Below are positions 23,827-33,186 of a stretch of DNA of 64,000 bases, piece by piece; within the stretch, counting starts at the first letter, position 1, and every line of letters begins with the position of its first letter. The translations under genes and the position numbers were made by a program. The notes beneath the pieces are model-generated. The model did not search any database and was not told where the DNA came from. It saw only the letters and a program-made list of their open reading frames with translations. The stretch is from Sphingomonas montanisoli (GTDB lineage: Bacteria; Pseudomonadota; Alphaproteobacteria; Sphingomonadales; Sphingomonadaceae). The stretch spans positions 310,001 through 374,000 of the forward strand of contig NZ_VTOU01000001.1 of assembly GCF_008274695.1 (NCBI RefSeq), in the 5' to 3' direction.

Positions 23827-26070
23827 CTATGCGCTACGGGTCAATGCCGGCAGGCGCTCATGCGCCTCCGGTTCGTCGGATGCGTCGACGGCCAAGCCGC
23901 TCAGCGCCTCCAGGTTGAAATCGAGATCGACGATCGTGCCGCCACCGGGCCGATCGCGGAAGGAAATCACGCCCGAATGATCCTCGACAATCTTGCGGAC
24001 GATCGCGAGGCCAAGGCCGGTGCCGCGCGCCCGTGTGGTCATATAAGGTTCGGTCAGGCGATCGCGCTGAGGCGGCAAACCGGGCCCGTTGTCGGCGACT
24101 TCGATCAGGAGCGTGTGTTCGCGGGCCGCGATCGTCATCACGATCGCAGGCGGCTCCTGCTGATCCTTGTTCTCCGTGATCGCCTCGATCGCATTCTTGA
24201 CGAGGTTGGTCAGTGCCTGGCCCAGCTGACGGCGGTCGCAGATCATCGTCGGCGCCTCGCCCCCGGTTTCGAGCGAGAAGGCGATGCCGGGGTGCGCGAC
24301 TTCGTGCAGGAACAGCGCCTGCCGCGCGACGTCGACGATCGCTTCTTCACGGAAGGATGGGCGCGGCATTCGCGCGAAGGACGAAAATTCGTCGACGATC
24401 CGGCGCATGTCGCCCACCTGGCGGACGATCGTGGCGGTCAGCCGCTCGAACACCGCCGGATCGGAGACGACCTCCTTGCCATAGCGGCGCTGGAGCCGTT
24501 CGGCGGCAAGCTGGATCGGGGTGAGCGGGTTCTTGATCTCGTGCGCGATGCGGCGCGCGACGTCGGCCCAGGCGGCGCGGCGCTGATCGACGATCTGCTG
24601 GGTGATATCGTCGAACGTCAGCACCTGCCCCGCTTCGTCGTTCACCGCGCGGGCGGCGAGCGTTTTGAGCTCGTTTGCGACCGGCAGTTGCAGCACCACC
24701 TCGCGCTCGCCGCTCGTCAGGAAGCGATCGAGTTCGGCCGAAATGTCGGCAAGCGGAACGCCCTCCACCTCTTCGGGCAGCGCGAGCATCTGCCGCGCCG
24801 AAGGATTGACCAGCGTGATGCGGTGATCCTCGTCGACCGAGATGATCCCCGCGGTCACGCCCGACAGCACCGCTTCGATGAAGGCGCTGCGGCTTTCGAG
24901 CTGGCTGTTGGCGGAAACGAGTGCGCCGGTCTGCTCGCCCAGCTTGCGGGTCATCCGGTTGAACGCGGTGCTGAGCGCGCCGATCTCGTCCTGCCCCGGC
25001 GATGCGACCACGCGCGCCGACAGATCGCCGCCCGCCACCCGCCGCGCGGCCGCGACGAGTTCGTTCACCGGGCGCACGAGGCGATCGGCGACGCGGATCG
25101 CGACGAGGATCGCGATCCCCAGGATCGACAGCGACACGATCATGAGCGCGATGTTGAAGCGCACTTGCAGCACACGCGATCGTTCGACCAGGCGGCTATA
25201 GTCACTCAGCGCCGATCGCGCGCGGGCGGCCTGGGACAGCACCACCGGATCGGATGATCGCGAGATGTAGAGGAAGGTCTGGCTCGCCTTGTCGAGCAGC
25301 ATCGTGCCTTCGATCCGATCGCCCGAAATCGCGGTGATATAAGGCTGACCGCCCTGCAGGAGCTGGATCAGCCCCGGCGGCAGACGCTTGCCCAAGGGCC
25401 GCTTGTCGAGATTGGCGAGCGCGATCAGCTGCGGGGTACCATCGGGCTCGACCGAGATGATCGCGGCTTCGGACAGCTGGCGATAGGCGATCTGGCGCGC
25501 GAAAATCGGCGCGAAACGCGGATCATCGATCGTCATGACGGTCAGCGCGTCGCGCAGATCGCCGCCCATCGGTACGATATCGCCCAGCAGACGCTCGCGG
25601 CTCTCGCGCACATAGGCCTGCGCCACGCGCTCGGCGCTGCCCAACACGACGCGCGCGCGATCGGAGAAGGAAAATTCGATCCCGAACTGGAAGAGGAGCG
25701 AGGCGAAGATCACGACCAGCAACGTCGGGATCATCGCGATCGCGGCGAACAAGGCGACGAGGCGCACATGGAGCCGCGCGCGATTGCCCAGTTCGGACCG
25801 CGCCGCGCGGGCGAGCGCGACCCGCCGGGCGATCAGCACCATCAGCCCCATGATCGGCACGAGATTGCCGACGAGCAGCAGCGCGATCAGCGGCGGGCTC
25901 ATCAGCCGCTCGGGCGCGCCCTGCCCGCTGATCACCAGATAGCTGATGATAGCGATGATCAGGACGGCGGCGAGGGTCAGCCCTTCCAGAAAGGGCATGA
26001 TCGGCCAGCGTCGAGTCGCCGCGGCGAGACGTCGCCGCAGGCGGTAAATTCGGCTGGCCGGCACGATCAT
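23827..26070 (-). CDS. ntrY: NtrY, membrane sensor histidine kinase
   Basis: 747 residues if started at ATG 26070 (MIVPASRIYRLRRRLAAATR); an in-frame start 13 codons upstream is possible and neither has a convincing ribosome site. The sensor has membrane segments near about 25-45, 60-85 and 100-125, a periplasmic region, a further segment near about 310-335, then HAMP (VADRLVRPVNELVAAARRVA), a PAS domain and HisKA with the phospho-His in [20 protein letters not shown]. The ATPase domain follows (NLVKNAIEAI, DNGPGLPPQ, GTGLGLAIVRKI). It should phosphorylate NtrX, linked to redox, nitrogen or envelope signals. It follows ntrC after an 88-bp gap that may carry its own promoter. Confidence 0.93.
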   Translation of the reverse strand: MIVPASRIYRLRRRLAAATRRWPIMPFLEGLTLAAVLIIAIISYLVISGQGAPERLMSPPLIALLLVGNLVPIMGLMVLIARRVALARAARSELGNRARLHVRLVALFAAIAMIPTLLVVIFASLLFQFGIEFSFSDRARVVLGSAERVAQAYVRESRERLLGDIVPMGGDLRDALTVMTIDDPRFAPIFARQIAYRQLSEAAIISVEPDGTPQLIALANLDKRPLGKRLPPGLIQLLQGGQPYITAISGDRIEGTMLLDKASQTFLYISRSSDPVVLSQAARARSALSDYSRLVERSRVLQVRFNIALMIVSLSILGIAILVAIRVADRLVRPVNELVAAARRVAGGDLSARVVASPGQDEIGALSTAFNRMTRKLGEQTGALVSANSQLESRSAFIEAVLSGVTAGIISVDEDHRITLVNPSARQMLALPEEVEGVPLADISAELDRFLTSGEREVVLQLPVANELKTLAARAVNDEAGQVLTFDDITQQIVDQRRAAWADVARRIAHEIKNPLTPIQLAAERLQRRYGKEVVSDPAVFERLTATIVRQVGDMRRIVDEFSSFARMPRPSFREEAIVDVARQALFLHEVAHPGIAFSLETGGEAPTMICDRRQLGQALTNLVKNAIEAITENKDQQEPPAIVMTIAAREHTLLIEVADNGPGLPPQRDRLTEPYMTTRARGTGLGLAIVRKIVEDHSGVISFRDRPGGGTIVDLDFNLEALSGLAVDASDEPEAHERLPALTRSA

Positions 26071-26158
26071 AGTGGCATCGCTACCACAATAGCGTGTCCG
26101 CAGGAACACAGTCCGTTTCGTTTGGACGGCGTTTTCCTGTCGTTTCGGCTACAGAATC

Positions 26159-27607
26159 TCAGTCACTGCGCCGCCCCGTCCCGGCATCGATCTGCAATTC
26201 GGTGAGCCGTTTGCGTAGCGTGTTGCGATTGATGCCCAGCAGCCGCGCGGCGCGCAGCTGGTTGCCCCGCGCCGCCGCTAGCGACAGCTGAAGCAGGGGC
26301 CGCTCGAACTCGGCGAGAACGCGATCGTACAATCCATCGGGCGGCAGATCGCGGCCAAAGCTCGCGAAATAGCGGGTCAGGTGCATCTCGACCGCCTCGG
26401 CCAGCCCGCCCGATCCCATCACCGGCGGTGCGCCATCGGGCTGGGGAGCGCCATCGAACTGCTGTTCGATGACCGACGCGGTGATCAGTTCGTCGCGGCT
26501 GAGCGCCGCCAGACGACGCATGAGGTTTTCGAGCTCACGCACATTGCCCGGCCAACCGTGGCGCATCAGCCGATCGACCGCGCCGGCATCGAGCGCCTTG
26601 CGCGGCAGGCCGTCGGCGGCGGCGCGATCGAGGAAATAGCGCGCAAGCTCGCCAATATCCTCACCGCGCTGGCGCAGCGACGGGAGTCGCACGGGCACGA
26701 CGTTGATGCGGTAATAGAGATCCTCGCGGAACGCGCCGTCGGCGATCAGGCGCGGCAGATCCTTGTGGGTCGCCGCGATGATGCGGACATCGGCGCGGAT
26801 CGCGCGCGAACCACCGACGGTCGTGAACTCGCCCGCCTGCAACACGCGCAGCAGCCGCGTCTGCGCCTCCATCGGCATGTCGCCGATTTCGTCGAGAAAG
26901 AGCGTGCCGCCCTGCGCCTGCTCGAAGCGGCCGGCATTGCGGCTGGCGGCCCCGGTAAAGGCGCCGCGTTCATGGCCGAACAGCTCGCTTTCGATCAGCT
27001 CGCGTGGGATCGCCGCCATATTGACCGCGACGAACGGTGCTGCGGCACGCGGCCCGAAATCGTGGATCGCGCGCGCGACCAGTTCCTTGCCGGTTCCGGA
27101 TTCGCCCAGCACCAGCACGGTCAGGTCGTTGGCGACGACGCGCGCGATCGTGCGGTACACCTCCTGCATCGGCGGCGATCGGCCGATCAGCGGCAGTTCC
27201 TCGACCGGACCGACCGCATCGCTCGCTCCCGACGCATCCCGCGCGGCCAGCGCGTCGGAGACGGCCCGGGTCAGCGCACCCAGATCGAACGGCTTGGGCA
27301 GATAATCGAACGCGCCCTGCTCGGTCGCGCGCAGCGCCGTGGTGAACGTATTCTGCGCGGACAGCACGATCACCGGCAGGCCGGGCTTGCTCGCGAGCAT
27401 TTCGGGGATGATGTCGAGACCATTTCCATCCGGAAGAACAACATCCGTTACAAGGACTTCGGGTTCGAAGCTCTGAAACAATCTACGCTGCTCGGCGACC
27501 GAGGCTGCCGTCTCGACGATGTGGCCCGCGCGGCGCAGCGCCTCGCGCACGACGGTGCGGATCGCGGCATCGTCATCGACGACGAGAACGCGGCCGGTGG
27601 TGCTCAT
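26159..27607 (-). CDS. ntrC: NtrC, sigma54-dependent nitrogen regulator
   Basis: 482-residue enhancer-binding protein. The receiver has phospho-acceptor Asp55 ([11 protein letters not shown]); the AAA+ domain has Walker A GESGTGKE (168-175), an intact sigma54 loop ERGAFTGA (213-220) and Walker [12 protein letters not shown]. The C-terminal Fis HTH reads [20 protein letters not shown]. It should activate RpoN-dependent nitrogen-assimilation promoters when phosphorylated by NtrB. Its ATG overlaps the ntrB stop (ATGA), so the pair is coupled. The canonical GAFTGA contrasts with its absence in the neighbouring NtrX. Confidence 0.96.
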   Translation of the reverse strand: MSTTGRVLVVDDDAAIRTVVREALRRAGHIVETAASVAEQRRLFQSFEPEVLVTDVVLPDGNGLDIIPEMLASKPGLPVIVLSAQNTFTTALRATEQGAFDYLPKPFDLGALTRAVSDALAARDASGASDAVGPVEELPLIGRSPPMQEVYRTIARVVANDLTVLVLGESGTGKELVARAIHDFGPRAAAPFVAVNMAAIPRELIESELFGHERGAFTGAASRNAGRFEQAQGGTLFLDEIGDMPMEAQTRLLRVLQAGEFTTVGGSRAIRADVRIIAATHKDLPRLIADGAFREDLYYRINVVPVRLPSLRQRGEDIGELARYFLDRAAADGLPRKALDAGAVDRLMRHGWPGNVRELENLMRRLAALSRDELITASVIEQQFDGAPQPDGAPPVMGSGGLAEAVEMHLTRYFASFGRDLPPDGLYDRVLAEFERPLLQLSLAAARGNQLRAARLLGINRNTLRKRLTELQIDAGTGRRSD

Positions 27608-28719
27608 GCCTTCACCTTGGCGCGCGGCATCAGGATCCGGAACACGGTCCGCAGCGGGCGGCCCTCGCGCGCATATTCAATGAACCCGCCCTGATCGGAC
27701 ACAAGCTTCTCCACTAGAGCCAGCCCGAGACCACTGCCGGTACGCTTGCTGGTGACGAAAGGATCGAAAAGGTGGGTGCCCATTTCGGGCGGCGCGCCGG
27801 GGCCGTCGTCGATCACGCAGATCTCGATCGGCAACTGGCGCGCTTCCTCTTCGCCCAGGCGGCGCATCGAGACGCCGTGGCGATATGCGGTGGTCAGCGT
27901 GATCGTGCCTGGACCGTGGCCCAGCGCCTCCGAAGCATTCTTGAGCAGGTTGATCAGGATCTGGATCATCGAATCGCGATGGCCGAGCATCGGCGGCAAG
28001 GATGGATCGTAAAGCTCTCTGATATCGCGATTACTTGCAAAGCCTTTCAACGCCACCTCGCGCGCGTGGGCGAGGATCGCGTGGATGTTCTGCTCCTCCA
28101 TCTTCAGGTGGCGGGTGTCGGTGAAGCCCTGCATCCGATCGATCAGCGCCGCGACGCGATCGACCTCGTCTCGGATCAGCGACGTCAACCCCTGCGACGC
28201 TTCATCGACGGTGCTTTCGAGCAATTGTGCCGCACCACGCACCGCCGAAAGGGGGTTCTTGATCTCGTGCGCCAGCATTGCGGCGGCGGCAACCGCGGTG
28301 CGCGTGCCGCTCTCGCGCTCGCTGGTGCGGCTGAGGAACGGCCCGCGCGCATGGCCATGGAGCGAGACGACACGCCATCCGAGCCTGTCGGGCAGCGGAG
28401 AGACCATCAGATCGACCTTCAACTGCCGTTCCTCGGGCAATTGGAGCGTCAGATCATAGGCCGCGAAGGGCGCATCGGACGGCATCGTCGTCAGCGGATG
28501 ACCGATCACCTCCTCGGTCGTGCGCCCGAGGATCTGGTTGCGGCTTAGGTTGAGGAATTGCTCGGCAGCTGCGTTGATGTCGACGATCCGACTTTCGGGA
28601 TCCACCGCGAGCACAGGCGTCGCCATCGCGGCGAGCAACTCCCCCGCCGTCAACGGCCCTGCGGCGCGATCGGCCGGACGCCGGCCGAAACGGATCAGGC
28701 CGCCGCCCGGGAGAGCCAT
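27604..28719 (-). CDS. ntrB: NtrB, nitrogen-sensing histidine kinase/phosphatase
   Basis: 371 residues from ATG 28719 ([20 protein letters not shown]). The frame extends further upstream but there lies within dusB; the chosen start overlaps the end of dusB by 25 nt. There is no membrane segment, as expected for a cytosolic NtrB. A PAS domain (about 28-125, [20 protein letters not shown]) is followed by HisKA with the phospho-His in [20 protein letters not shown]. The ATPase domain follows ([37 protein letters not shown]). It responds to PII proteins and controls NtrC phosphorylation. It is coupled to ntrC. Confidence 0.95.
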   Translation of the reverse strand: MALPGGGLIRFGRRPADRAAGPLTAGELLAAMATPVLAVDPESRIVDINAAAEQFLNLSRNQILGRTTEEVIGHPLTTMPSDAPFAAYDLTLQLPEERQLKVDLMVSPLPDRLGWRVVSLHGHARGPFLSRTSERESGTRTAVAAAAMLAHEIKNPLSAVRGAAQLLESTVDEASQGLTSLIRDEVDRVAALIDRMQGFTDTRHLKMEEQNIHAILAHAREVALKGFASNRDIRELYDPSLPPMLGHRDSMIQILINLLKNASEALGHGPGTITLTTAYRHGVSMRRLGEEEARQLPIEICVIDDGPGAPPEMGTHLFDPFVTSKRTGSGLGLALVEKLVSDQGGFIEYAREGRPLRTVFRILMPRAKVKA

Positions 28720-29693
28720 GGAGCGTAAAATTCGGCGAGCATCGCCAGCACGCGCTGGTGGCTGGGCTCCTGGTTGACCTTCTGGCGGAACTCGGCGGAG
28801 CCATGCAGCCCCTTGGTGTACCAACCGATATGCTTGCGGGCCATATTCACGCCCACCTCATTTCCATAGACTTCGAGCATATCGACATAATGATTTATGA
28901 TGATACGATATTGTTCTTCGATCGATGGATCGGCGCGGCGCTCGCCCGTCTGAAGAAACTGCATCACCTGCGACAATATCCAGGGCCGGCCATAAGCACC
29001 CCGCCCGATCATCAGCCCGTCGGCGCCCGATTGTTCGAGCGCGGTGACGGCATCGTCGATCGAGCAGATATCGCCATTGACGATCACCGGAATCTTCACC
29101 GCATCCTTCACGCGGCGCACGAACGCCCAGTCGGCCGATCCCTTGTACATCTGGTTGCGGGTTCGGCCGTGGACGGTGACCATTTTGATCCCCAGATCCT
29201 CGGCGATCCGCGCGAGTTCGGGGGCGTTCAGGCTGTCATGGTCCCAGCCCATCCGCATCTTGAGCGTGACGGGCGCGGTCACAGCCTTCGCGGTCGCCTC
29301 GAGCAACGCGGTCGCGAGCGGCAGATCGCGCATCAGCGCCGATCCCGCATCGCCGTTGACGACCTTGCGCACCGGACAGCCCATGTTGATGTCGATGATC
29401 GCGGCGCCCTTGTCCTGACTCAGCTTCGCCGCCTCGCCCATTTCATAGGGAGTGCAGCCGACGAGCTGCATCGACACCGGCTCCTCGATCGCGTCCCACA
29501 TCGCTTTCTGAAGCGACTGGCGCGTCTCGCGGATCGCCGCCTGGCTGGCGATCATCTCGGTGACGTTCAGGCCCGAACCATAGCGCCGCACGACCCGCCT
29601 GAACGGCAGGTCACTGACGCCCGTCATCGGAGCGAGGATCACCGGGGTTTCGATCCGCACCGGGCCGATCTGGATGGGCTGAAGCTGGGTCAC
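28695..29693 (-). CDS. dusB: tRNA-dihydrouridine synthase DusB (NifR3)
   Basis: 332-residue FMN-dependent enzyme that reduces uridine to dihydrouridine in the tRNA D-loop. It shows the Dus landmarks [14 protein letters not shown] (about 20-33), the catalytic Cys in [42 protein letters not shown] and [14 protein letters not shown], followed by [15 protein letters not shown]. It is the first gene of the dusB-ntrB-ntrC-(ntrY-ntrX) cluster, an arrangement known in many alphaproteobacteria as nifR3-ntrBC. A 26-bp inverted-repeat element lies just upstream of its start. Confidence 0.95.
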   Translation of the reverse strand: MTQLQPIQIGPVRIETPVILAPMTGVSDLPFRRVVRRYGSGLNVTEMIASQAAIRETRQSLQKAMWDAIEEPVSMQLVGCTPYEMGEAAKLSQDKGAAIIDINMGCPVRKVVNGDAGSALMRDLPLATALLEATAKAVTAPVTLKMRMGWDHDSLNAPELARIAEDLGIKMVTVHGRTRNQMYKGSADWAFVRRVKDAVKIPVIVNGDICSIDDAVTALEQSGADGLMIGRGAYGRPWILSQVMQFLQTGERRADPSIEEQYRIIINHYVDMLEVYGNEVGVNMARKHIGWYTKGLHGSAEFRQKVNQEPSHQRVLAMLAEFYAPWLSRAAA

Positions 29694-30009
29694 ACGAATT
29701 GCCTAATAAACAGGCAGCGCAGATAGTCGATCCGGCTCCCGACAGCAAGTGAACACACACCTTCCCATCATGCGGATCGTCATGCTGAACTTGTTTCAGC
29801 ATCCACTCCATCACGCAGGTAAAACAGGAGCTTGCGCGGGGAGCTTGTCGCAGAAGTCTCGCGACCAGCCCTAGAGACCCGGCGGATGCTGAAACAAGTT
29901 CAGCATGACAGTTATGGGTGGCGGCGGCGGGTCCCTACCCTGTTTGGGGAGGATCGAACCGCGCGTCTCGGACATCATGCCGTCAAACGATAGCAAGACG
30001 GAGGGGATT
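29694..30009. repeat. 316-bp divergent intergenic region holding inverted repeat family C
   Basis: Between the divergent dusB and the second DapB-like gene. GTCATGCTGAACTTGTTTCA (continuing GCATCC, 29779-29804) and its exact 26-bp inverted copy at 29884-29909 flank 79 bp. The element resembles palindromic elements scattered in sphingomonad genomes. A GGAGGGG ribosome site at the right end serves the gene at 30010. No open frame with coding sense was seen here; the dusB promoter should lie in the first 70 bp. Confidence 0.75.
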
Positions 30010-31044
30010 ATGGCGATCAAGGTCGTGCAATGGGGCACGGGAACCGCGGGGCTGCGCGCGCTGCGTGCTATCCTGAACAATCCGGCGTTGGAACTGGTTG
30101 GCCTCTACGTCGCCCGCGCTGAACGCGCGGGGCGCGATGCCGGCAGCTTCGTCGACATGCCCGACACCGGCGTGATCACGACCAACAGCCTTGACGAGCT
30201 GCTCGCGATCGAAGCCGACTGCCTCGTCTATATGGGCAGCTTCGCGCGTGGCGGCTTCGACGACATCCTTCCGTTCCTGAAGGCCGGCCGCAACATCGTC
30301 ACGCCGACCTTGTTCGAACTGCTGACCCCGCAGGATGCGCCTGCCGAGATCCTTGAACTGGTGAGCTCCGCCTGTGAGGAGGGGAATAGCAGCTTCTTTT
30401 CCACCGGTGCCTCGCCCGGCTTCTGCACCGATTTCTTTCCAACCTCGATGCTCGGCATCGTCGACGAGATCCGCGAAATCCGCGTGCAGGAAATCGCGGA
30501 CTACAGCGTCTATCCGGTGGTCGAAGTCGCGCACAGCTGGGGCTTCGGCGCGCAGCCCGGCGATCCGATCCCGCTCCTGCAGGGCGACGGCGTCGAGAAG
30601 AACTGGCACAGCATCCCGCGCGACATCGCCCGGCGGATCGGTGTGGAAATCGACGAGATCCGCATCGTCCACGACGTCGCGATCGCGAAAAGGGACGTGC
30701 CCGCCGCCTTCTACACGATCCCCAAGGGCACAGTGTGCGGCCTGCGCTTCGAGGTGCAGGGGCTGGTGAACGGCAAGCCGCTGGTGATCCTCGAACACGT
30801 CAATTATTGCGATTACGATTCGATGCCCGATCACTGGCCGCGCCCGAATGCCGGCAATTGCGGCCTCGCTTATCGTACCGTCGTGAAGGGACGCCCCAAT
30901 CTGGAGGCCGAGATCGTGCTCGATTATGCCGTAGCGGCGGTGCGCGCGGTCAACGCGATCCCTGCGATAGTCGCGGCGCCCCCGGGCGTCGTGGCGGGAT
31001 CGGACGTGCCTCCGCTCAACAGCGGCAATGTGAAGCTCGATTGA
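30010..31044 (+). CDS. DapB-fold NAD(P)-dependent dehydrogenase, paralog 2
   Basis: 344 residues from ATG 30010, chosen because GGAGGGG lies 4 nt upstream; the longer frame back to 29905 has no ribosome site. The Rossmann N-terminus IKVVQWGTGTAGLRALRAIL (3-22) is followed by GRDAGSFVDMPDTGVITT (about 39-56) and SSFFSTGASPGFCTDFFP. It is a member of the dihydrodipicolinate-reductase / 2,4-diaminopentanoate-dehydrogenase-like family and a paralog of 4391-5461. The natural substrate is unknown. It sits between dusB and ispDF, interrupting a gene order that is otherwise conserved in alphaproteobacteria, which suggests insertion. Confidence 0.78.
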   Translation: MAIKVVQWGTGTAGLRALRAILNNPALELVGLYVARAERAGRDAGSFVDMPDTGVITTNSLDELLAIEADCLVYMGSFARGGFDDILPFLKAGRNIVTPTLFELLTPQDAPAEILELVSSACEEGNSSFFSTGASPGFCTDFFPTSMLGIVDEIREIRVQEIADYSVYPVVEVAHSWGFGAQPGDPIPLLQGDGVEKNWHSIPRDIARRIGVEIDEIRIVHDVAIAKRDVPAAFYTIPKGTVCGLRFEVQGLVNGKPLVILEHVNYCDYDSMPDHWPRPNAGNCGLAYRTVVKGRPNLEAEIVLDYAVAAVRAVNAIPAIVAAPPGVVAGSDVPPLNSGNVKLD

Positions 31045-31075
31045 TCCGGACGGGGCGGCGCACTAGGCGGGGCGC

Positions 31076-32209
31076 ATGACTCGCACCGCCGCCCTGATCG
31101 TCGCCGCCGGACAGGGCATTCGCGCCGGGCAATCCATCCCGAAGCAATATGCGCCACTGGGCGACCGTGCGGTGCTGGCGCACGCGATCGACGCGCTGCT
31201 CGCCCATCCGGCGATCGATGTCGTTCATGTCGTGATCGGCGCGGGACAGGAGGCGCTCTACGCCGCCGCGATCGGCGATCGCGCCCTTCCCGCCCCCGTC
31301 ATCGGCGGCGCAGCGCGACGCGATTCGGTGATCGCGGGGCTGCGCGCGATCGATGCCGATATCGTCCTGGTCCACGATGCCGCCCGTCCGTTCCTGCCGA
31401 CCGAGGTCGTCGACCGGCTGCTCGAAGCGCTGGAAAGCCACGACGGTGCCATCCCCGCCCTCCCCGTCGCCGACACGCTGACGACCGCCGACGGCAAGCC
31501 GGTGCCGCGGGACGGGCTGTTCCGGGTACAGACGCCCCAGGCCTTCCGCCGCGCCGCGATCCTCGCCGCGCACGAAACCTGGGACGCCAGCGCCGAAGCT
31601 ACCGACGATGCGCAGGTCGCGCGCGCCGCCGGACTTTCGGTGGCGGTTATAAAAGGTGACCGCGCTTTAGAAAAACTAACCACGCCCGACGATTTCGCCG
31701 CGGCATCGCACGCGCTGGAGGCCCGCATGATCAGCCGCACCGCCACCGGGTTCGACGTCCATGCCTTCGCCGACGGCCATTCGGTGTGGATCGGCGGAGT
31801 GGAGATCGCGCACAGCCAGTCGCTGTCGGGCCACAGCGACGCCGATGTCGCGCTCCACGCGCTGGTCGATGCGCTGCTGGGCACGATCGGCGCGGGCGAT
31901 ATCGGCAGCCATTTCCCGCCCAGCGACATGCAGTGGAAGGGCGCGCCCTCCCACCTTTTCCTCGATCATGCGCGCAAGCTGGTGGCGGGCGCGGGCGGAA
32001 TCATCGACTTCGTCGACCTCACGATCATTTGCGAAGCACCCAAGGTTGGTCCGCACCGCGAGGCGATACGCAATCGAATCGCCGATTTGCTGGGCTTGAA
32101 ACTGGCCCAAGTGAGCGTAAAGGCGACCACCACCGAAAAGCTCGGCTTCACCGGACGTCGCGAAGGTATCGCCGCACAAGCGGCGGCGACCGTCCGTGTC
32201 CCGGCCTGA
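31076..32209 (+). CDS. ispDF: bifunctional IspD/IspF (MEP isoprenoid pathway)
   Basis: 377-residue fusion of two non-consecutive MEP enzymes. The N-terminal IspD (about 1-215), 2-C-methyl-D-erythritol 4-phosphate cytidylyltransferase, shows ALIVAAGQGIRAG (6-18), PKQY, VHDAARPF and LPVADTL. The C-terminal IspF (about 220-377), 2-C-methyl-D-erythritol 2,4-cyclodiphosphate synthase, shows zinc ligands in GFDVHAF and the motif SGHSDADVALHALVDALLG, plus DIGSHFPPSD. The fusion is typical of alpha- and epsilonproteobacteria. It is followed after 13 nt by cinA. Confidence 0.97.
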   Translation: MTRTAALIVAAGQGIRAGQSIPKQYAPLGDRAVLAHAIDALLAHPAIDVVHVVIGAGQEALYAAAIGDRALPAPVIGGAARRDSVIAGLRAIDADIVLVHDAARPFLPTEVVDRLLEALESHDGAIPALPVADTLTTADGKPVPRDGLFRVQTPQAFRRAAILAAHETWDASAEATDDAQVARAAGLSVAVIKGDRALEKLTTPDDFAAASHALEARMISRTATGFDVHAFADGHSVWIGGVEIAHSQSLSGHSDADVALHALVDALLGTIGAGDIGSHFPPSDMQWKGAPSHLFLDHARKLVAGAGGIIDFVDLTIICEAPKVGPHREAIRNRIADLLGLKLAQVSVKATTTEKLGFTGRREGIAAQAAATVRVPA

Positions 32210-32222
32210 CAGGAACAGATAC

Positions 32223-32753
32223 GTGGCAGAACATCACGACACGATCCTCCCGGCCGAACTGGTCGACGCCGCCCGACGCGTGATCGAGGCGAACCGGGAG
32301 GCGGGCCGCACCGTCGCCGTCGCCGAAAGCTGCACCGGCGGGCTCGTTTCCGCCGCGTTGACCGAAATTCCGGGGTCATCCGACGTCCTTGGCGCCAGCT
32401 TCGTCACCTATTCGAACGACGCCAAGACCAGTCTGGTCGGCGTCGCGCCTGATCTGATCGACACGTTCGGCGCGGTTTCGATCGCGGTCGGCTGGGCGAT
32501 GGCGCGCGGTGCGCTCGAACGCAGCGGCGCCGATGTCGCGGTGGCGATCACGGGCGTCGCCGGCCCCGGTGGCGGCACCGAAAAGAAGCCGGTCGGCACC
32601 GTCGTGTTCGCCCAGGCGCTGAAAGGCGGCGATGCGGAGGACGTGATCGCCGACAAGCGGCATTTCGGCGATCTGGGCCGGGGCGGCATCCGCCTTCAGG
32701 CGGCGCTGTGTGCGCTCGAACTGCTGATGCCGGGCGCCTCGGTCGAACCGTAA
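32223..32753 (+). CDS. CinA C-terminal-type nicotinamide-nucleotide amidase (PncC)
   Basis: 176 residues from GTG 32223, with AGGA 8 nt upstream; a GTG nine codons earlier lies inside ispDF. It contains only the amidohydrolase (PncC) domain: VAVAESCTGGLVSAALTEIP, with the catalytic Ser in ESCTGG (about 27-32), then FVTYSNDAK, GWAMARGA and AITGVAGPGGGTEKKPVGTV. It deamidates NMN to nicotinic acid mononucleotide in NAD salvage. The COG1058 N-terminal domain of full CinA is absent, as is common in alphaproteobacteria. Its 3' end overlaps the convergent ratA/COQ10-like gene by 58 bp. Confidence 0.9.
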   Translation: MAEHHDTILPAELVDAARRVIEANREAGRTVAVAESCTGGLVSAALTEIPGSSDVLGASFVTYSNDAKTSLVGVAPDLIDTFGAVSIAVGWAMARGALERSGADVAVAITGVAGPGGGTEKKPVGTVVFAQALKGGDAEDVIADKRHFGDLGRGGIRLQAALCALELLMPGASVEP

Positions 32754-33175
32754 AGCTTCTTCGCGCGCTCCTCGAACGCGCCGATCATCATGCGCAGCGC
32801 GGTCGAGAACACCTGGCCTGCAACCATCTCGAAGATCTTCGACTTGAACTCGAAATCGATCGCGAAATCGACCAGCGTGCCCCCCTGCCCATCGGGCCGG
32901 AAGCGCCAGTCGTTGCGCAGATATTTGAGAGGACCGTCGAGATAATCGACGTGGATGCTCCCTGGTCGTTCCTTGGCCACCTTGGAGGTAAACCGCTCGC
33001 GCAGCGCCTTGAAACCGACCATCAGGTCCGCGACCATCTCGGTCGGGCTGTCGGACTTCACCCGCACCGCCGAAACCCAGGGCAGGAACTCGGCATAACG
33101 GGGAACGTCCGCCACCAGATCGAACATCTGTTCGGGCGAATATGGCAGCGCACGGGTTTCGCTGTGGCGAGGCAT
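32696..33175 (-). CDS. COQ10/RatA-family START-like protein (ubiquinone-binding / ribosome association)
   Basis: 159-residue polyketide-cyclase/START-fold protein. It starts MPRHSETRALPYSPEQMFDL and has the conserved VADVPRYAEFLPWVSAVRV (about 22-40), then FKALRERFTSKV, DGPLKYLRNDWRF and VDFAIDFEFKSKIFEMV. Family knowledge: mitochondrial COQ10 chaperones ubiquinone, and the E. coli homolog RatA was described as a toxin that blocks subunit association. In alphaproteobacteria, next to lipA, the COQ10-like role is more likely. It shares 58 bp of 3' sequence with the opposing cinA gene and lies 11 bp downstream of the lipA stop codon's neighbour on the same strand. Confidence 0.88.
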   Translation of the reverse strand: MPRHSETRALPYSPEQMFDLVADVPRYAEFLPWVSAVRVKSDSPTEMVADLMVGFKALRERFTSKVAKERPGSIHVDYLDGPLKYLRNDWRFRPDGQGGTLVDFAIDFEFKSKIFEMVAGQVFSTALRMMIGAFEERAKKLYGSTEAPGISSSSAHSAA

Positions 33176-33186
33176 ATCGGGCCCGC

